DNA from: an uncultured Fidelibacterota bacterium
Lineage (GTDB): Bacteria; Marinisomatota; Marinisomatia; Marinisomatales; UBA1611
Length of the DNA: 10,057 nt
NCBI GenBank assembly: GCA_913041325.1
Contig: CAJWHU010000045.1
Span: 1-10,057, forward strand
Reading direction: 5' to 3'
In this document: positions 1-6,775 of the stretch, piece by piece
Numbering within the stretch: position 1 is the first letter of the stretch
Layout of the letters: each line of letters begins with the position of its first letter
Made by a program: the position numbers and the translations under genes
Notes under the pieces: model-generated
What the model was told of the DNA's origin: nothing
The model's input: only the letters and a program-made list of their open reading frames with translations
The model's database searches: none

Positions 1-2505
1 TTTCTCAGTTGCACTTTGGTCAACTTGTGATTCCTCAGGACTAGGCGGGCCAGTATCATCAGCAGACTTTACTTCTTTAGTTTTTTCTAATTTAAGAGTG
101 TCTGCTGTAAGTATATCTTGCTCATTTCTTTTTTCTAACTCAAGAGTCTGGGGAGAAATTTCATCTTCTTGCGTAAAGGGTATGTTTGAGGAGGAATCTG
201 GGCCAATTGATGTGGTGTCGATAAAAGTTTCTGGTATGCTACTAGTTTTTGGTTCAATTGGAACTGTTGTTTCCACTTGATTTGCATCTACCCTAGGGAG
301 TCTAGGTTCTTTAGTTATTTTTGGCAATTTACCGCTGGGACCAAAAAGTGGTTCCTCAAGCGAAGCTCCTTGTAAAAGTCTTATTTTTAATTCCTCAGGA
401 AACATTTCTTCAATAAGTCTGGAAAATAACACATCGGGCTCAACTGAACCTACTAAATCAAATTCAGTTGTCACCTTTTTTGATCTATTGGCTCTAACCA
501 CAACCTCTCCCCGTATGGACTGTAGGATACCTTGATCCATGAAAACAGCAAGAGACTGCGATGGAATTGAAGGTGTAGTAGAAGACAGATAAATACCTTT
601 ATAGGTAGAATCCCTATCTTCTTGAAATGTAAAACGAATCAATTTATCAGTGAAATCCATATCTAGGGAGTTTGGGAAACCTTCAAAAAAGTAATTTGGG
701 AACTCAAAGAGCTTTGGATCAAATGATTCGGGTTGATAGGATTGGGATATTGAATCTTCCGTTGGCTTTATGGACATAAAAACAACATTGGTTTGTAAGT
801 CATGGACCATTGTAAGGGTTGTAATGCTGTCTAGCCTAGCATCTCTCATTGAATATGCAAAGTCGTATACCTCCCCAGCATCCAAAGTTGAAAAGTCTGC
901 TGATATACCATGCTGTAAATGTGTTGCATTGCCCATTGATGGAATTTGATTAACGGAAACTCCAAATGGGGCTTCACCATCAAAAACATATCTGTCTTTG
1001 CTATTCGAAACAGGCGTTATCGCTAAAACATAGTATAGATCTACACCTTCACTTTCATCAAAAATTTGAGAGGTGTCTTGATCGGTGTAATCATTTTTAA
1101 AATTTAAAACTGAATCTTTTGAAAAGGTTGAAATTTCAAAATCCATATCTGGTACAGATGGTTGTTCAGTTGAGTTTTCTACCTCTTCAGAAATATATTC
1201 ACCAAGATTTAATTGCGTAAACCCCGCTTCATCTGCCCAACGGGCACTTTGCATGTCCTCATTCATCTTGGGAACTGAAATCAGATTTTTTTCATTTATT
1301 TCTACTTTTGGTGACTGGTCTTTTACGGTGCGTAAAAAGTCTGTGAGAGTTGGGCTTAATTCGGAATACCTATCAATCTTTTGTTCGTTTTTCTCTTCAT
1401 ACTTGTAAGATTTAAATTCATCTTCTGGTCGACTTGTTAATACAGCATCATATGTTAACTTTTTTGAATTTAATGTAGCAGGCGCATCTGGCAACACTGG
1501 TTCAGGGGGCAAAAGCGCAGGTTTCTCACTTCTTGTTTTTGATTTACTTGAAATTGTGGCAAGCCTTTGAAGTACATTGAGACTTGACCTTTTTTTAACA
1601 AGACTAAATAAATTAGGGGTATCGTTTATTGGGAAAGCCCCTTTACCTGAAAGATTTGTATTCGAAACTATTAGTTCTTGCTCTGCGATACTGATTAACA
1701 ACACTTGATCAGTGGCAAATGGCACTAATAAACCTTCCATATCAGAAGTTTTTGATGAGAAAGGTTGAATACCGGCGCCTAATATATTTTTAGATTTTCC
1801 TATACTTATTGACTGTGTATAGCTCAACTCAAGCCCCTCCTTAAGCTCAAAAACCGCAGTTTTCAATTTCCCTTTTTCTGGAGATATAAGCGCAACATAA
1901 TTTCTTTTTTCGTTGACGAAACCCCCAACATAAACAGCTCCATAGCCATTATTAATTATCGGGGCTGAAATAATTTTTGTGTTTTTAATCTTCGCAATAT
2001 TATCACTTACATCAATATCAAACAGTAGTCCGCTTCTTATTGGAGAACCGAAAGAAACTGCTAATCTAAGATTGCCTCCAGATACTAGAGAAAGATTGGA
2101 TGGTCTTATTGTGCTAAAATCAAGCAAGGGGCCACTGAGTGTTACTGGTATTTCTGAAAAACCGTTTTCGTTTCCTAGGAAAATATATACCCAATCTTCC
2201 ATTTCTGCGGACGCGTACAAATCTGGGATAAGGATAATATCTGGATACATATCATTGTTAATATCAACTATCTCAGCATCAGCAAATTTGCCATTCTTAG
2301 GAATCGAGTATGACCAAATAGTGACGTTCTTATTATTTGCGCTAATCTCTACTAATGAAGCAGATGAAGATTTTGAATTAAGAACTAATAACTCAGAATT
2401 GCCATTTGAGTTAAGATCAAACGGTTGACTGACATGGAAACTCCCAGTACCAAATAAATTTGATAAGGAAATTATTCCAAGAACTAATAACTCTAAAAAG
2501 CGCAT
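1..2505 (-). CDS. Large secreted protein with FG-GAP/VCBS-like repeats, function unknown (3' end beyond left edge)
   Basis: I checked this minus-strand frame codon by codon. It is open for 835 codons from the ATG at 2505-2503 to the window edge, so the C-terminus is missing. The start is set by a strong Shine-Dalgarno (AAGGAG, 2516-2511, 5-nt spacer) and an in-frame stop just upstream. The protein begins MRFLELLVLGIISLSNLFG, a likely signal peptide. Two acidic loops, DLNSNGNSELL (from residue 30) and DINNDMYPDIIL (from residue 81), resemble the calcium-binding D-x-N-x-D/N loops of FG-GAP/VCBS beta-propeller repeats. A proline cluster (LLPPEPVLPDAPA, about residues 331-343) leads into a charged, probably disordered stretch. 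A more structured beta-rich part follows at about 500-715. From about residue 715 the sequence is rich in Pro, Ser, Thr and Glu. I recognise no enzyme domain. A surface or periplasmic adhesin/scaffold role is possible but unproven. It is divergent from the protease/Ton genes. Confidence 0.85.
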   Translation of the reverse strand, partial: MRFLELLVLGIISLSNLFGTGSFHVSQPFDLNSNGNSELLVLNSKSSSASLVEISANNKNVTIWSYSIPKNGKFADAEIVDINNDMYPDIILIPDLYASAEMEDWVYIFLGNENGFSEIPVTLSGPLLDFSTIRPSNLSLVSGGNLRLAVSFGSPIRSGLLFDIDVSDNIAKIKNTKIISAPIINNGYGAVYVGGFVNEKRNYVALISPEKGKLKTAVFELKEGLELSYTQSISIGKSKNILGAGIQPFSSKTSDMEGLLVPFATDQVLLISIAEQELIVSNTNLSGKGAFPINDTPNLFSLVKKRSSLNVLQRLATISSKSKTRSEKPALLPPEPVLPDAPATLNSKKLTYDAVLTSRPEDEFKSYKYEEKNEQKIDRYSELSPTLTDFLRTVKDQSPKVEINEKNLISVPKMNEDMQSARWADEAGFTQLNLGEYISEEVENSTEQPSVPDMDFEISTFSKDSVLNFKNDYTDQDTSQIFDESEGVDLYYVLAITPVSNSKDRYVFDGEAPFGVSVNQIPSMGNATHLQHGISADFSTLDAGEVYDFAYSMRDARLDSITTLTMVHDLQTNVVFMSIKPTEDSISQSYQPESFDPKLFEFPNYFFEGFPNSLDMDFTDKLIRFTFQEDRDSTYKGIYLSSTTPSIPSQSLAVFMDQGILQSIRGEVVVRANRSKKVTTEFDLVGSVEPDVLFSRLIEEMFPEELKIRLLQGASLEEPLFGPSGKLPKITKEPRLPRVDANQVETTVPIEPKTSSIPETFIDTTSIGPDSSSNIPFTQEDEISPQTLELEKRNEQDILTADTLKLEKTKEVKSADDTGPPSPEESQVDQSATEK
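52..147 (-). repeat. Imperfect tandem 16-residue repeat in the acidic tail of the large secreted protein
   Basis: Two neighbouring 48-nt units (147-100 and 99-52 on the minus strand) encode related 16-residue segments that begin TLELEK and TLKLEK and contain or end in AD. At DNA level, the plus-strand stretches 81-101 and 129-149 share the run ttttttctaa followed by a similar aagagt block, exactly 48 nt apart. This looks like an old, decayed duplication inside a low-complexity region. Only two copies are visible; more could lie beyond the left edge. Confidence 0.5.
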
Positions 2506-2510
2506 TTTAG

Positions 2511-2516
2511 CTCCTT
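2511..2516 (-). promoter_or_regulatory. Strong Shine-Dalgarno of the large secreted protein gene
   Basis: Read on the minus strand this is AAGGAG, 5 nt before the ATG at 2505. An in-frame stop overlaps it, so no longer start is possible. It is one of the few strong ribosome binding sites in this window. Confidence 0.75.
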
Positions 2517-2615
2517 ATGAACAAACCTACCCTGTTGGGTTTTTAAACCAAATAAATACTATTTTAGGGGAGCAAAATACAGTTTCGAACTCCCTTACCT
2601 CGTTAAAACTTTATA

Positions 2616-2644
2616 AATATAGGATTATGTAACTATTATTACAA
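2616..2644 (-). promoter_or_regulatory. Candidate sigma-70-type promoter for the large secreted protein gene
   Basis: On the minus strand the -35 hexamer TTGTAA (2644-2639) is followed by a 17-nt spacer and the -10 hexamer TATATT (2621-2616). They match the consensus at 4 of 6 and 5 of 6 positions. Transcription would start near 2609 and give a leader of about 100 nt. The region is very AT-rich, so chance matches are likely, and the lineage may use a different promoter grammar. Confidence 0.35.
2628..2643. promoter_or_regulatory. Inverted repeat TGTAA-N6-TTACA, possible operator
   Basis: The arms TGTAA (2628-2632) and TTACA (2639-2643) are perfect complements around a 6-nt spacer. This is the shape of a dimeric regulator site. 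It overlaps the proposed -35 element of the minus-strand promoter. The longer word TGTAACTA occurs here (2628-2635) and again at 2709-2716, just after the plus-strand -10. With AT-rich DNA and 5-bp arms this could be chance. Confidence 0.25.
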
Positions 2645-2677
2645 GTAAAAGACCCTCCGTATATTTTGTAAAAATTA

Positions 2678-2707
2678 TTGAGTTTTAACTCGTATTTACT
2701 TTATAAA
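2678..2707 (+). promoter_or_regulatory. Candidate sigma-70-type promoter for the exported protein/protease (and perhaps Ton) genes
   Basis: The -35 hexamer TTGAGT (2678-2683) is followed by an 18-nt spacer and the -10 hexamer TATAAA (2702-2707). They match the consensus at 4 of 6 and 5 of 6 positions. Transcription would start near 2714, about 50 nt before the ATG at 2763. A small inverted repeat, GAGTT-TT-AACTC (2680-2691), overlaps the -35 and could be an operator half-site pair or chance. Confidence 0.35.
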
Positions 2708-2762
2708 TTGTAACTAAAACCTTAAGTTGATACATTACACTATGCGGAGAACTTCCATTATA

Positions 2763-3635
2763 ATGAAAAAAATAGTTTTTTATACAATGGTTAATTCCTC
2801 AATTATTTTGGGGCAGTTTAGTTACCCTGCTGAAGATTTTTTAGGCGGGGGGATAGGATATAGCCCCATGTATATCAAATTGAAAGAAATTCCTGGCGCA
2901 GAAGCCCTGACTAGCGTTGGTCTTAATCCAGCCGATTTTAGCGACCCTTTTGTAATTCACGGGGGGGAGGGATTTGCCCATGTAACGGGAAGGTGGCGTA
3001 TTGGTTCTTATGCCGGAATGGGAGGCTCCTCAATCAGTACTATCCCACTAATCAAATGGTATATAGATGATGACCCCACCAATGCCAATGGAAACCGGGG
3101 CTACCAGAATGAAGCACTAACTGATTATACAGGCGTTTATGATCCCTCTATAACAGCAAAGCTATCTTTCTTACTTGGAGCTGTGACGCTGGAGTACGTG
3201 ATGCCCCTATTACAAGACTTAGAGCTATCATCCGGTGCGTTGTTTGGTCTAGGGAACGTTGGTCTTAGTTTAGAGCAAAAAAGCGGAGAAAACATAGGGT
3301 GGGGAGATGCATTCAGCAATGTCTATGGTGAATTTGTAGATGGATCACTGTATTACTCAGTGGATGGTAGCTTCGATGAGGATGACCCCATAACCCCATT
3401 GCCTGTCCCCGGGCTTCTAAGAGAAGTAGGTGCAACGTTTTTTAATTTTCAACCTTATGTGGCAGTAAAGTTTCAATTCTTGGAAAGATTCGGATTGAGA
3501 ATAAGTGTTGGATACAACAAAGGCACAGTCAGGCAAGGTGGATGGAAACTTAATGGGCTAACGGCTATCAGTGACTCTCCTCAATCCACTTTAGAAGGAA
3601 TTTCATTTCGTACAATGGGCTATATAGGTCTGTAG
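2763..3635 (+). CDS. Exported protein of unknown function, possible outer-membrane or surface protein
   Basis: This 290-residue protein matches no family I recognise. The ATG at 2763 is preferred because it gives a plausible signal peptide (MKKIVFYTMVNSSIILGQ) and has GGAG at 2746-2749, although the 13-nt spacer is long. A TTG at 2727 and an ATG at 2742 are in frame but lack a ribosome binding site and would put charged residues before the signal. The mature part is rich in glycine and aromatic residues. It has alternating polar/hydrophobic segments, such as FQPYVAVKFQFL and FGLRISVGYN near residues 229-251, as expected of beta strands in a barrel or lipoprotein-like envelope protein. A glycine-rich block, HGGEGFAHVTGRWRIGSYAG (residues 66-85), may be a family signature. 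The acidic loop SFDEDDP lies near residue 203. The protease gene begins about 20 nt downstream, so the two are probably co-transcribed. It could be a substrate or partner of that protease, which is inference only. Confidence 0.7.
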   Translation: MKKIVFYTMVNSSIILGQFSYPAEDFLGGGIGYSPMYIKLKEIPGAEALTSVGLNPADFSDPFVIHGGEGFAHVTGRWRIGSYAGMGGSSISTIPLIKWYIDDDPTNANGNRGYQNEALTDYTGVYDPSITAKLSFLLGAVTLEYVMPLLQDLELSSGALFGLGNVGLSLEQKSGENIGWGDAFSNVYGEFVDGSLYYSVDGSFDEDDPITPLPVPGLLREVGATFFNFQPYVAVKFQFLERFGLRISVGYNKGTVRQGGWKLNGLTAISDSPQSTLEGISFRTMGYIGL

Positions 3636-3654
3636 ACTATATTTCTTGGGAAAA

Positions 3655-5268
3655 ATGCTATACATATTCCGCCGCATGTGGCCACTGGTTGTATCCGGAC
3701 TTGTAGGGTTTTTGATTGCTCTGCTTCTATTTTCACCAAAGTTATATTCCAGTAACCAAAATATATATAGGGTCATCAGAGAACGAATTGGAATCTTAAA
3801 CCAAATTATAGGCTATGTAAACCACTTTTATTTTGACACCGTTGATATGGAAAAAGTAATGGATGGGGCATTTCATGGCCTGATGGAGGAACTAGACCCA
3901 CACTCTACTTACATACCGGCTAAAGAACAAGAAAACATAAATGAATTGTTTAAAGGTAAGTTCCAAGGAATTGGAATCGAGTTCGACATTTTGGATGGCT
4001 TCATCACTGTCATCTCACCCATTCCGGATAGCCCGTCAGACATTGTTGGCCTTCTGCCGGGTGACAAAATCATTGCTATTGATGATTATGATGCATACAA
4101 AATAACAAAGAATGAAGTGTTTGAAAAACTTAGAGGGCGTAAGGGAACAGAAGTAAAAATTACAATTAGCCGGCTTGGAGCTGCTAAACCATTCGATGTA
4201 ACAATTGTGCGCGATAATATTCCTATCTATAGCATTGGTGCAGCAACAATGCTTGATAATAAAACTGGCTATATTTTTCTTAGGAGGTTTTCTGCAACAA
4301 CTGAAAAGGAATTTGTAAGTGCTGTTAATACATTGTTAGAAAAAGGTATGGAGAGACTTCTCTTTGATTTAAGAGGAAATAGCGGGGGGTTTCTAGAACA
4401 AGCAGCAGCTATATCAGATCAATTTATTACTACGGTAGACACCCTAGTTTATACCAAAGGAAAGATTAAAGAGTCAAATCAAGTTTTTAAAAGTACGCCA
4501 AGCAAAGGCAATAATACATTGTCTTTGATCATCCTAATCAACCGAGGATCTGCTAGTGCCTCCGAAATTGTATCAGGGGCAGTACAAGATCTAGATCGAG
4601 GTTTAATTGTTGGAGAAACTAGCTTTGGAAAAGGCCTTGTTCAACGCCAGCTCCCGCTTGATACTGGCTCAGCCATTCGGGTCACTATCGCAAGGTATTA
4701 CACGCCATCTGGAAGGCTCATACAAAGACCGTTTGAAGACGGAAGTGACCTCGCTTATTACCAAGAACTCTACTCTGTTGATAGAGAGGAAAAAATTGAC
4801 AGCTTAAAAGAATTGCGACCAAAATACAATACGAGGTCTGGGCGTGTTGTATATGGCGGCGGTGGCATTACTCCTGATATTTACATTCCATATGAAAATA
4901 AAATAAATGGTGAGACAATAAAGGTTTTAAGAAATGCAAAAAGACCATTTTTTAATTTTGCATCAAAAAAGACTGGGATTATTGATGGCAAATATAGCTC
5001 ATTTATAGATTTTAAAAATAATTGGGAACCAAATGATAACATGATAAATGATTTTTTCAACTTTTTAGATGCAGACACTATAACTGTTAGCCGAGATTCT
5101 TTGATGTTAGATATTGATTACATAAAAAATCAGATCAAAAGTGAATTAGCGGGTTCTGTTTGGGGCAAAAATGAAAGTGCAAATATTAGGCTTTTATTTG
5201 ACAATCAGGTTTTAGAAGCATTAAAACATTTTAACGAAGCAGATGCATTCATCGGATCTATAAATTAA
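3655..5268 (+). CDS. ctpA: Membrane-anchored S41 family C-terminal processing peptidase with PDZ domain
   Basis: This is a serine protease of the Tsp/CtpA family, which cuts envelope proteins near their C-termini in the periplasm. Numbering is from the ATG at 3655 (537 residues). Residues 8-27 form a single hydrophobic anchor. An N-terminal helical part with the family motif GLMEELDPHSTY follows at about 75-86. A PDZ domain spans about 100-185, with the ligand-loop region FQGIGIEF and the LLPGDKI motif. The S41 catalytic core spans about 195-360. The predicted nucleophile is the serine in GSASASEI (about Ser301) and the general base is the lysine in SFGKGLVQ (about Lys326), so the Ser-Lys dyad is intact. 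DLRGNSGG (238-245) is the usual oxyanion-side motif. The C-terminal 150 residues resemble the extension seen in Bacteroidetes-type CtpA proteins. A TTG at 3646 would add three residues; neither start has a convincing Shine-Dalgarno. It follows the unknown exported protein closely and precedes the Ton genes. Confidence 0.93.
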   Translation: MLYIFRRMWPLVVSGLVGFLIALLLFSPKLYSSNQNIYRVIRERIGILNQIIGYVNHFYFDTVDMEKVMDGAFHGLMEELDPHSTYIPAKEQENINELFKGKFQGIGIEFDILDGFITVISPIPDSPSDIVGLLPGDKIIAIDDYDAYKITKNEVFEKLRGRKGTEVKITISRLGAAKPFDVTIVRDNIPIYSIGAATMLDNKTGYIFLRRFSATTEKEFVSAVNTLLEKGMERLLFDLRGNSGGFLEQAAAISDQFITTVDTLVYTKGKIKESNQVFKSTPSKGNNTLSLIILINRGSASASEIVSGAVQDLDRGLIVGETSFGKGLVQRQLPLDTGSAIRVTIARYYTPSGRLIQRPFEDGSDLAYYQELYSVDREEKIDSLKELRPKYNTRSGRVVYGGGGITPDIYIPYENKINGETIKVLRNAKRPFFNFASKKTGIIDGKYSSFIDFKNNWEPNDNMINDFFNFLDADTITVSRDSLMLDIDYIKNQIKSELAGSVWGKNESANIRLLFDNQVLEALKHFNEADAFIGSIN

Positions 5269-5274
5269 ATTAAT

Positions 5275-5305
5275 AATAATTGAATTAAGCTATTTAATTA
5301 TTTTT
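5275..5305 (+). terminator. Weak AU-rich terminator-like hairpin between the protease gene and exbB
   Basis: The arms 5275-5285 and 5292-5302 pair over 11 bp, with one G-U wobble and a 6-nt loop (TAAGCT), and are followed by TTT. The stem has no G-C pair, so it would be thermodynamically weak. It may be an attenuator, an mRNA-stabilising end or a chance product of AT-rich spacer. If real, it would lower read-through from the protease gene into exbB. Confidence 0.3.
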
Positions 5306-5328
5306 GAGTCAGTAAATCACATAATTAA

Positions 5329-5333
5329 CGGAG
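5329..5333 (+). promoter_or_regulatory. Shine-Dalgarno fixing the exbB start
   Basis: CGGAG lies 6 nt before the ATG at 5340 and selects it over the in-frame ATG twelve codons in, which would cut into the first membrane segment. It is the only clear ribosome binding site in the Ton gene cluster. Confidence 0.65.
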
Positions 5334-5339
5334 TATATA

Positions 5340-5951
5340 ATGGTATATTATTTTTTAGAAGGTGGGGCATTTATGTGGCCAATCCTATTAACGCTTATTT
5401 TTGGATTAGCTTTTGTCATTGAAAGAGCATATTCATTGATGATGTCTGGAGTTGACTCTCAAGCTTTTTTTGACAAAGTCAGTAAATCTATATCCGAAAG
5501 CGGTGCAGAAGCAGCGGCTGAGGTATGCAAACAAGAACAAGGGCCTGTATCTGTGATATTCCAGGCTGGTCTTTCTAAAATGAGTAGAGGAATTGATGAA
5601 GTAGAAAAAGCGATCCAGAATGCTGGTGCTATTGAAATGGCATTTTTAGAAAAAAATATGATTTGGCTAAATGCTGTTATTACAATTGCCCCTATGCTTG
5701 GTTTTACAGGTACTGTTGTTGGTATGATAGCAGCTTTCGATGCTATAAAGGCGGCAAATGATATATCGCCAGCAGTAGTAGCCGGAGGTATTTCTCAGGC
5801 TCTACTAACAACTGCATTTGGCCTTGTTGTCGCGATGATAATCCAAACTTTTCAAAATGTTTTTGTTGCTAGAATCGATAAACTTGTTCTTGATATGGAA
5901 GAGCAATCAATCAAGATAGTGGATTATTTACAAGAAGTCGAAAATAAATAA
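5340..5951 (+). CDS. exbB: ExbB/TolQ/MotA-type proton channel protein of the Ton motor
   Basis: This inner-membrane protein forms the pentameric channel around ExbD and uses the proton gradient to energise TonB. The 203-residue length is typical of short ExbB proteins. There are three membrane segments: about 12-30 (MWPILLTLIFGLAFVIERA), 109-133 and 147-172. A cytoplasmic loop lies between the first two. The second segment carries the family signature APMLGFTGTVVGMIAAF (117-133), and the third carries GGISQALLTTAFGLVVAMI (149-167). Both include the conserved threonine/glycine residues that line the channel. TolQ is the main alternative. The following two ExbD proteins and TonB, and the absence of TolA or TolB, favour the Ton assignment. 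The 71-nt gap from the protease gene contains a weak hairpin, so exbB may also have its own promoter. Confidence 0.93.
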   Translation: MVYYFLEGGAFMWPILLTLIFGLAFVIERAYSLMMSGVDSQAFFDKVSKSISESGAEAAAEVCKQEQGPVSVIFQAGLSKMSRGIDEVEKAIQNAGAIEMAFLEKNMIWLNAVITIAPMLGFTGTVVGMIAAFDAIKAANDISPAVVAGGISQALLTTAFGLVVAMIIQTFQNVFVARIDKLVLDMEEQSIKIVDYLQEVENK

Positions 5952-5963
5952 CAGATTTATCCA

Positions 5964-6362
5964 GTGGCAAGAAAACGAAAATTTAAAAGCAGTGAAATTC
6001 CTACATCCTCAATGGCTGATATAGCCTTCTTGCTCCTGATTTTTTTCTTAGTAACTACTACAATAGATACAGATAAGGGGCTTGGAATTGTTTTACCACC
6101 TCCTGGTGATATGGAAATAGAAATAAGGAAAGAAAATATTTTGAACTGCCTTATTAATTCTCAAGGTAAAGTATTATTGGATGAAGAGCCAACTAGCGTT
6201 GAAAAAATTCACAGAATTGTTGGCGAACGATTACGATCCAATGACAAATTAATTGTCTCAGTCAAAGCTCATCCAAAAACTGCTTACAGTGACTATGTAA
6301 AAGTTATAGACCAGTTAAAAATGGCCGATGCTAAAAGAATATCAATAGCAAACAGCAATTAA
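5964..6362 (+). CDS. exbD: ExbD/TolR family protein, first copy
   Basis: This 132-residue protein has the ExbD layout. A short basic cytoplasmic tail (MARKRKFKSSEIPTSS) is followed by one membrane helix (about 18-34), then a periplasmic domain. The helix holds the essential proton-carrying aspartate in SMADIAFLLLIFFLVTT (Asp19). The start is GTG at 5964, 12 nt after the exbB stop. No Shine-Dalgarno is visible, and the next ATG lies inside the membrane helix, so GTG is the only sensible choice. exbB and this gene lie in the same reading frame, separated by the exbB stop. Translation probably depends on coupling with exbB. The periplasmic part after the helix is proline-rich at first (VLPPPGDME) and then resembles the usual ExbD fold. 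Confidence 0.92.
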   Translation: MARKRKFKSSEIPTSSMADIAFLLLIFFLVTTTIDTDKGLGIVLPPPGDMEIEIRKENILNCLINSQGKVLLDEEPTSVEKIHRIVGERLRSNDKLIVSVKAHPKTAYSDYVKVIDQLKMADAKRISIANSN

Positions 6363-6364
6363 AA

Positions 6365-6775
6365 ATGAAATTTACAAAAAAAACTAAAATCTCGAGTGAA
6401 ATACCTACCGCATCCATGCCAGATATTATATTTATGCTTTTGGTCTTTTTTATGGTTACGACAGTTCTAAAAGAATATTCTGGGTTACCAGTCAATCTCC
6501 CAAAAGCAAAGAGAATAGAAAAACTGAAATCAAAAAGACACACTGTCCAAGTTTGGGTTTCCAAAGAAGGGCTAATTTCAATTGATGATCGTTTAATGGG
6601 AGTTGATGACGTGTCTCTCGTGATGTATGATAAGCGTATTGCAGATCCTCAAATAGTAGTCTCCCTCAAAGGCGATGAAGATGCTGAAATGGGATTAGTC
6701 TCAGAGATTCATGAGAATCTTCGCAAAGTAGAAGCTCTGAAACTGAATTACTCTTCAAAAACATTAGTTGACTAA
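6365..6775 (+). CDS. exbD: ExbD/TolR family protein, second copy
   Basis: This is a second, clearly different ExbD of 136 residues, 2 nt after the first. It keeps the same plan: basic tail (MKFTKKTKISSEIPTAS), membrane helix with the key aspartate in SMPDIIFMLLVFFMVTT (Asp20), and a periplasmic domain from about residue 40. The shared SEIPT-S-M-DI pattern shows that the two copies come from one ancestor, but the periplasmic domains differ strongly, so they are old paralogs and not a recent duplication. Paired exbD genes are known from other Ton clusters, such as exbD1/exbD2 of Xanthomonas and Bacteroidetes. The two proteins may form a heterodimer inside the ExbB ring, which is inference. There is no visible Shine-Dalgarno; the stop codon overlaps the tonB start. 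Confidence 0.92.
   Translation: MKFTKKTKISSEIPTASMPDIIFMLLVFFMVTTVLKEYSGLPVNLPKAKRIEKLKSKRHTVQVWVSKEGLISIDDRLMGVDDVSLVMYDKRIADPQIVVSLKGDEDAEMGLVSEIHENLRKVEALKLNYSSKTLVD

Noticed and set aside
1979..2428. Plus-strand open frame of 149 codons
   Set aside because: It is antisense to the well-supported large secreted protein, has no ribosome binding site or recognisable domain, and overlaps the FG-GAP-like motifs of the real frame.
2529..2544. ACCC-TGTT-GGGT hairpin followed by T residues, as a terminator or riboswitch element
   Set aside because: The stem is only 4 bp. The T run is on the wrong side for the minus-strand leader it would sit in, and no plus-strand gene ends upstream of it.
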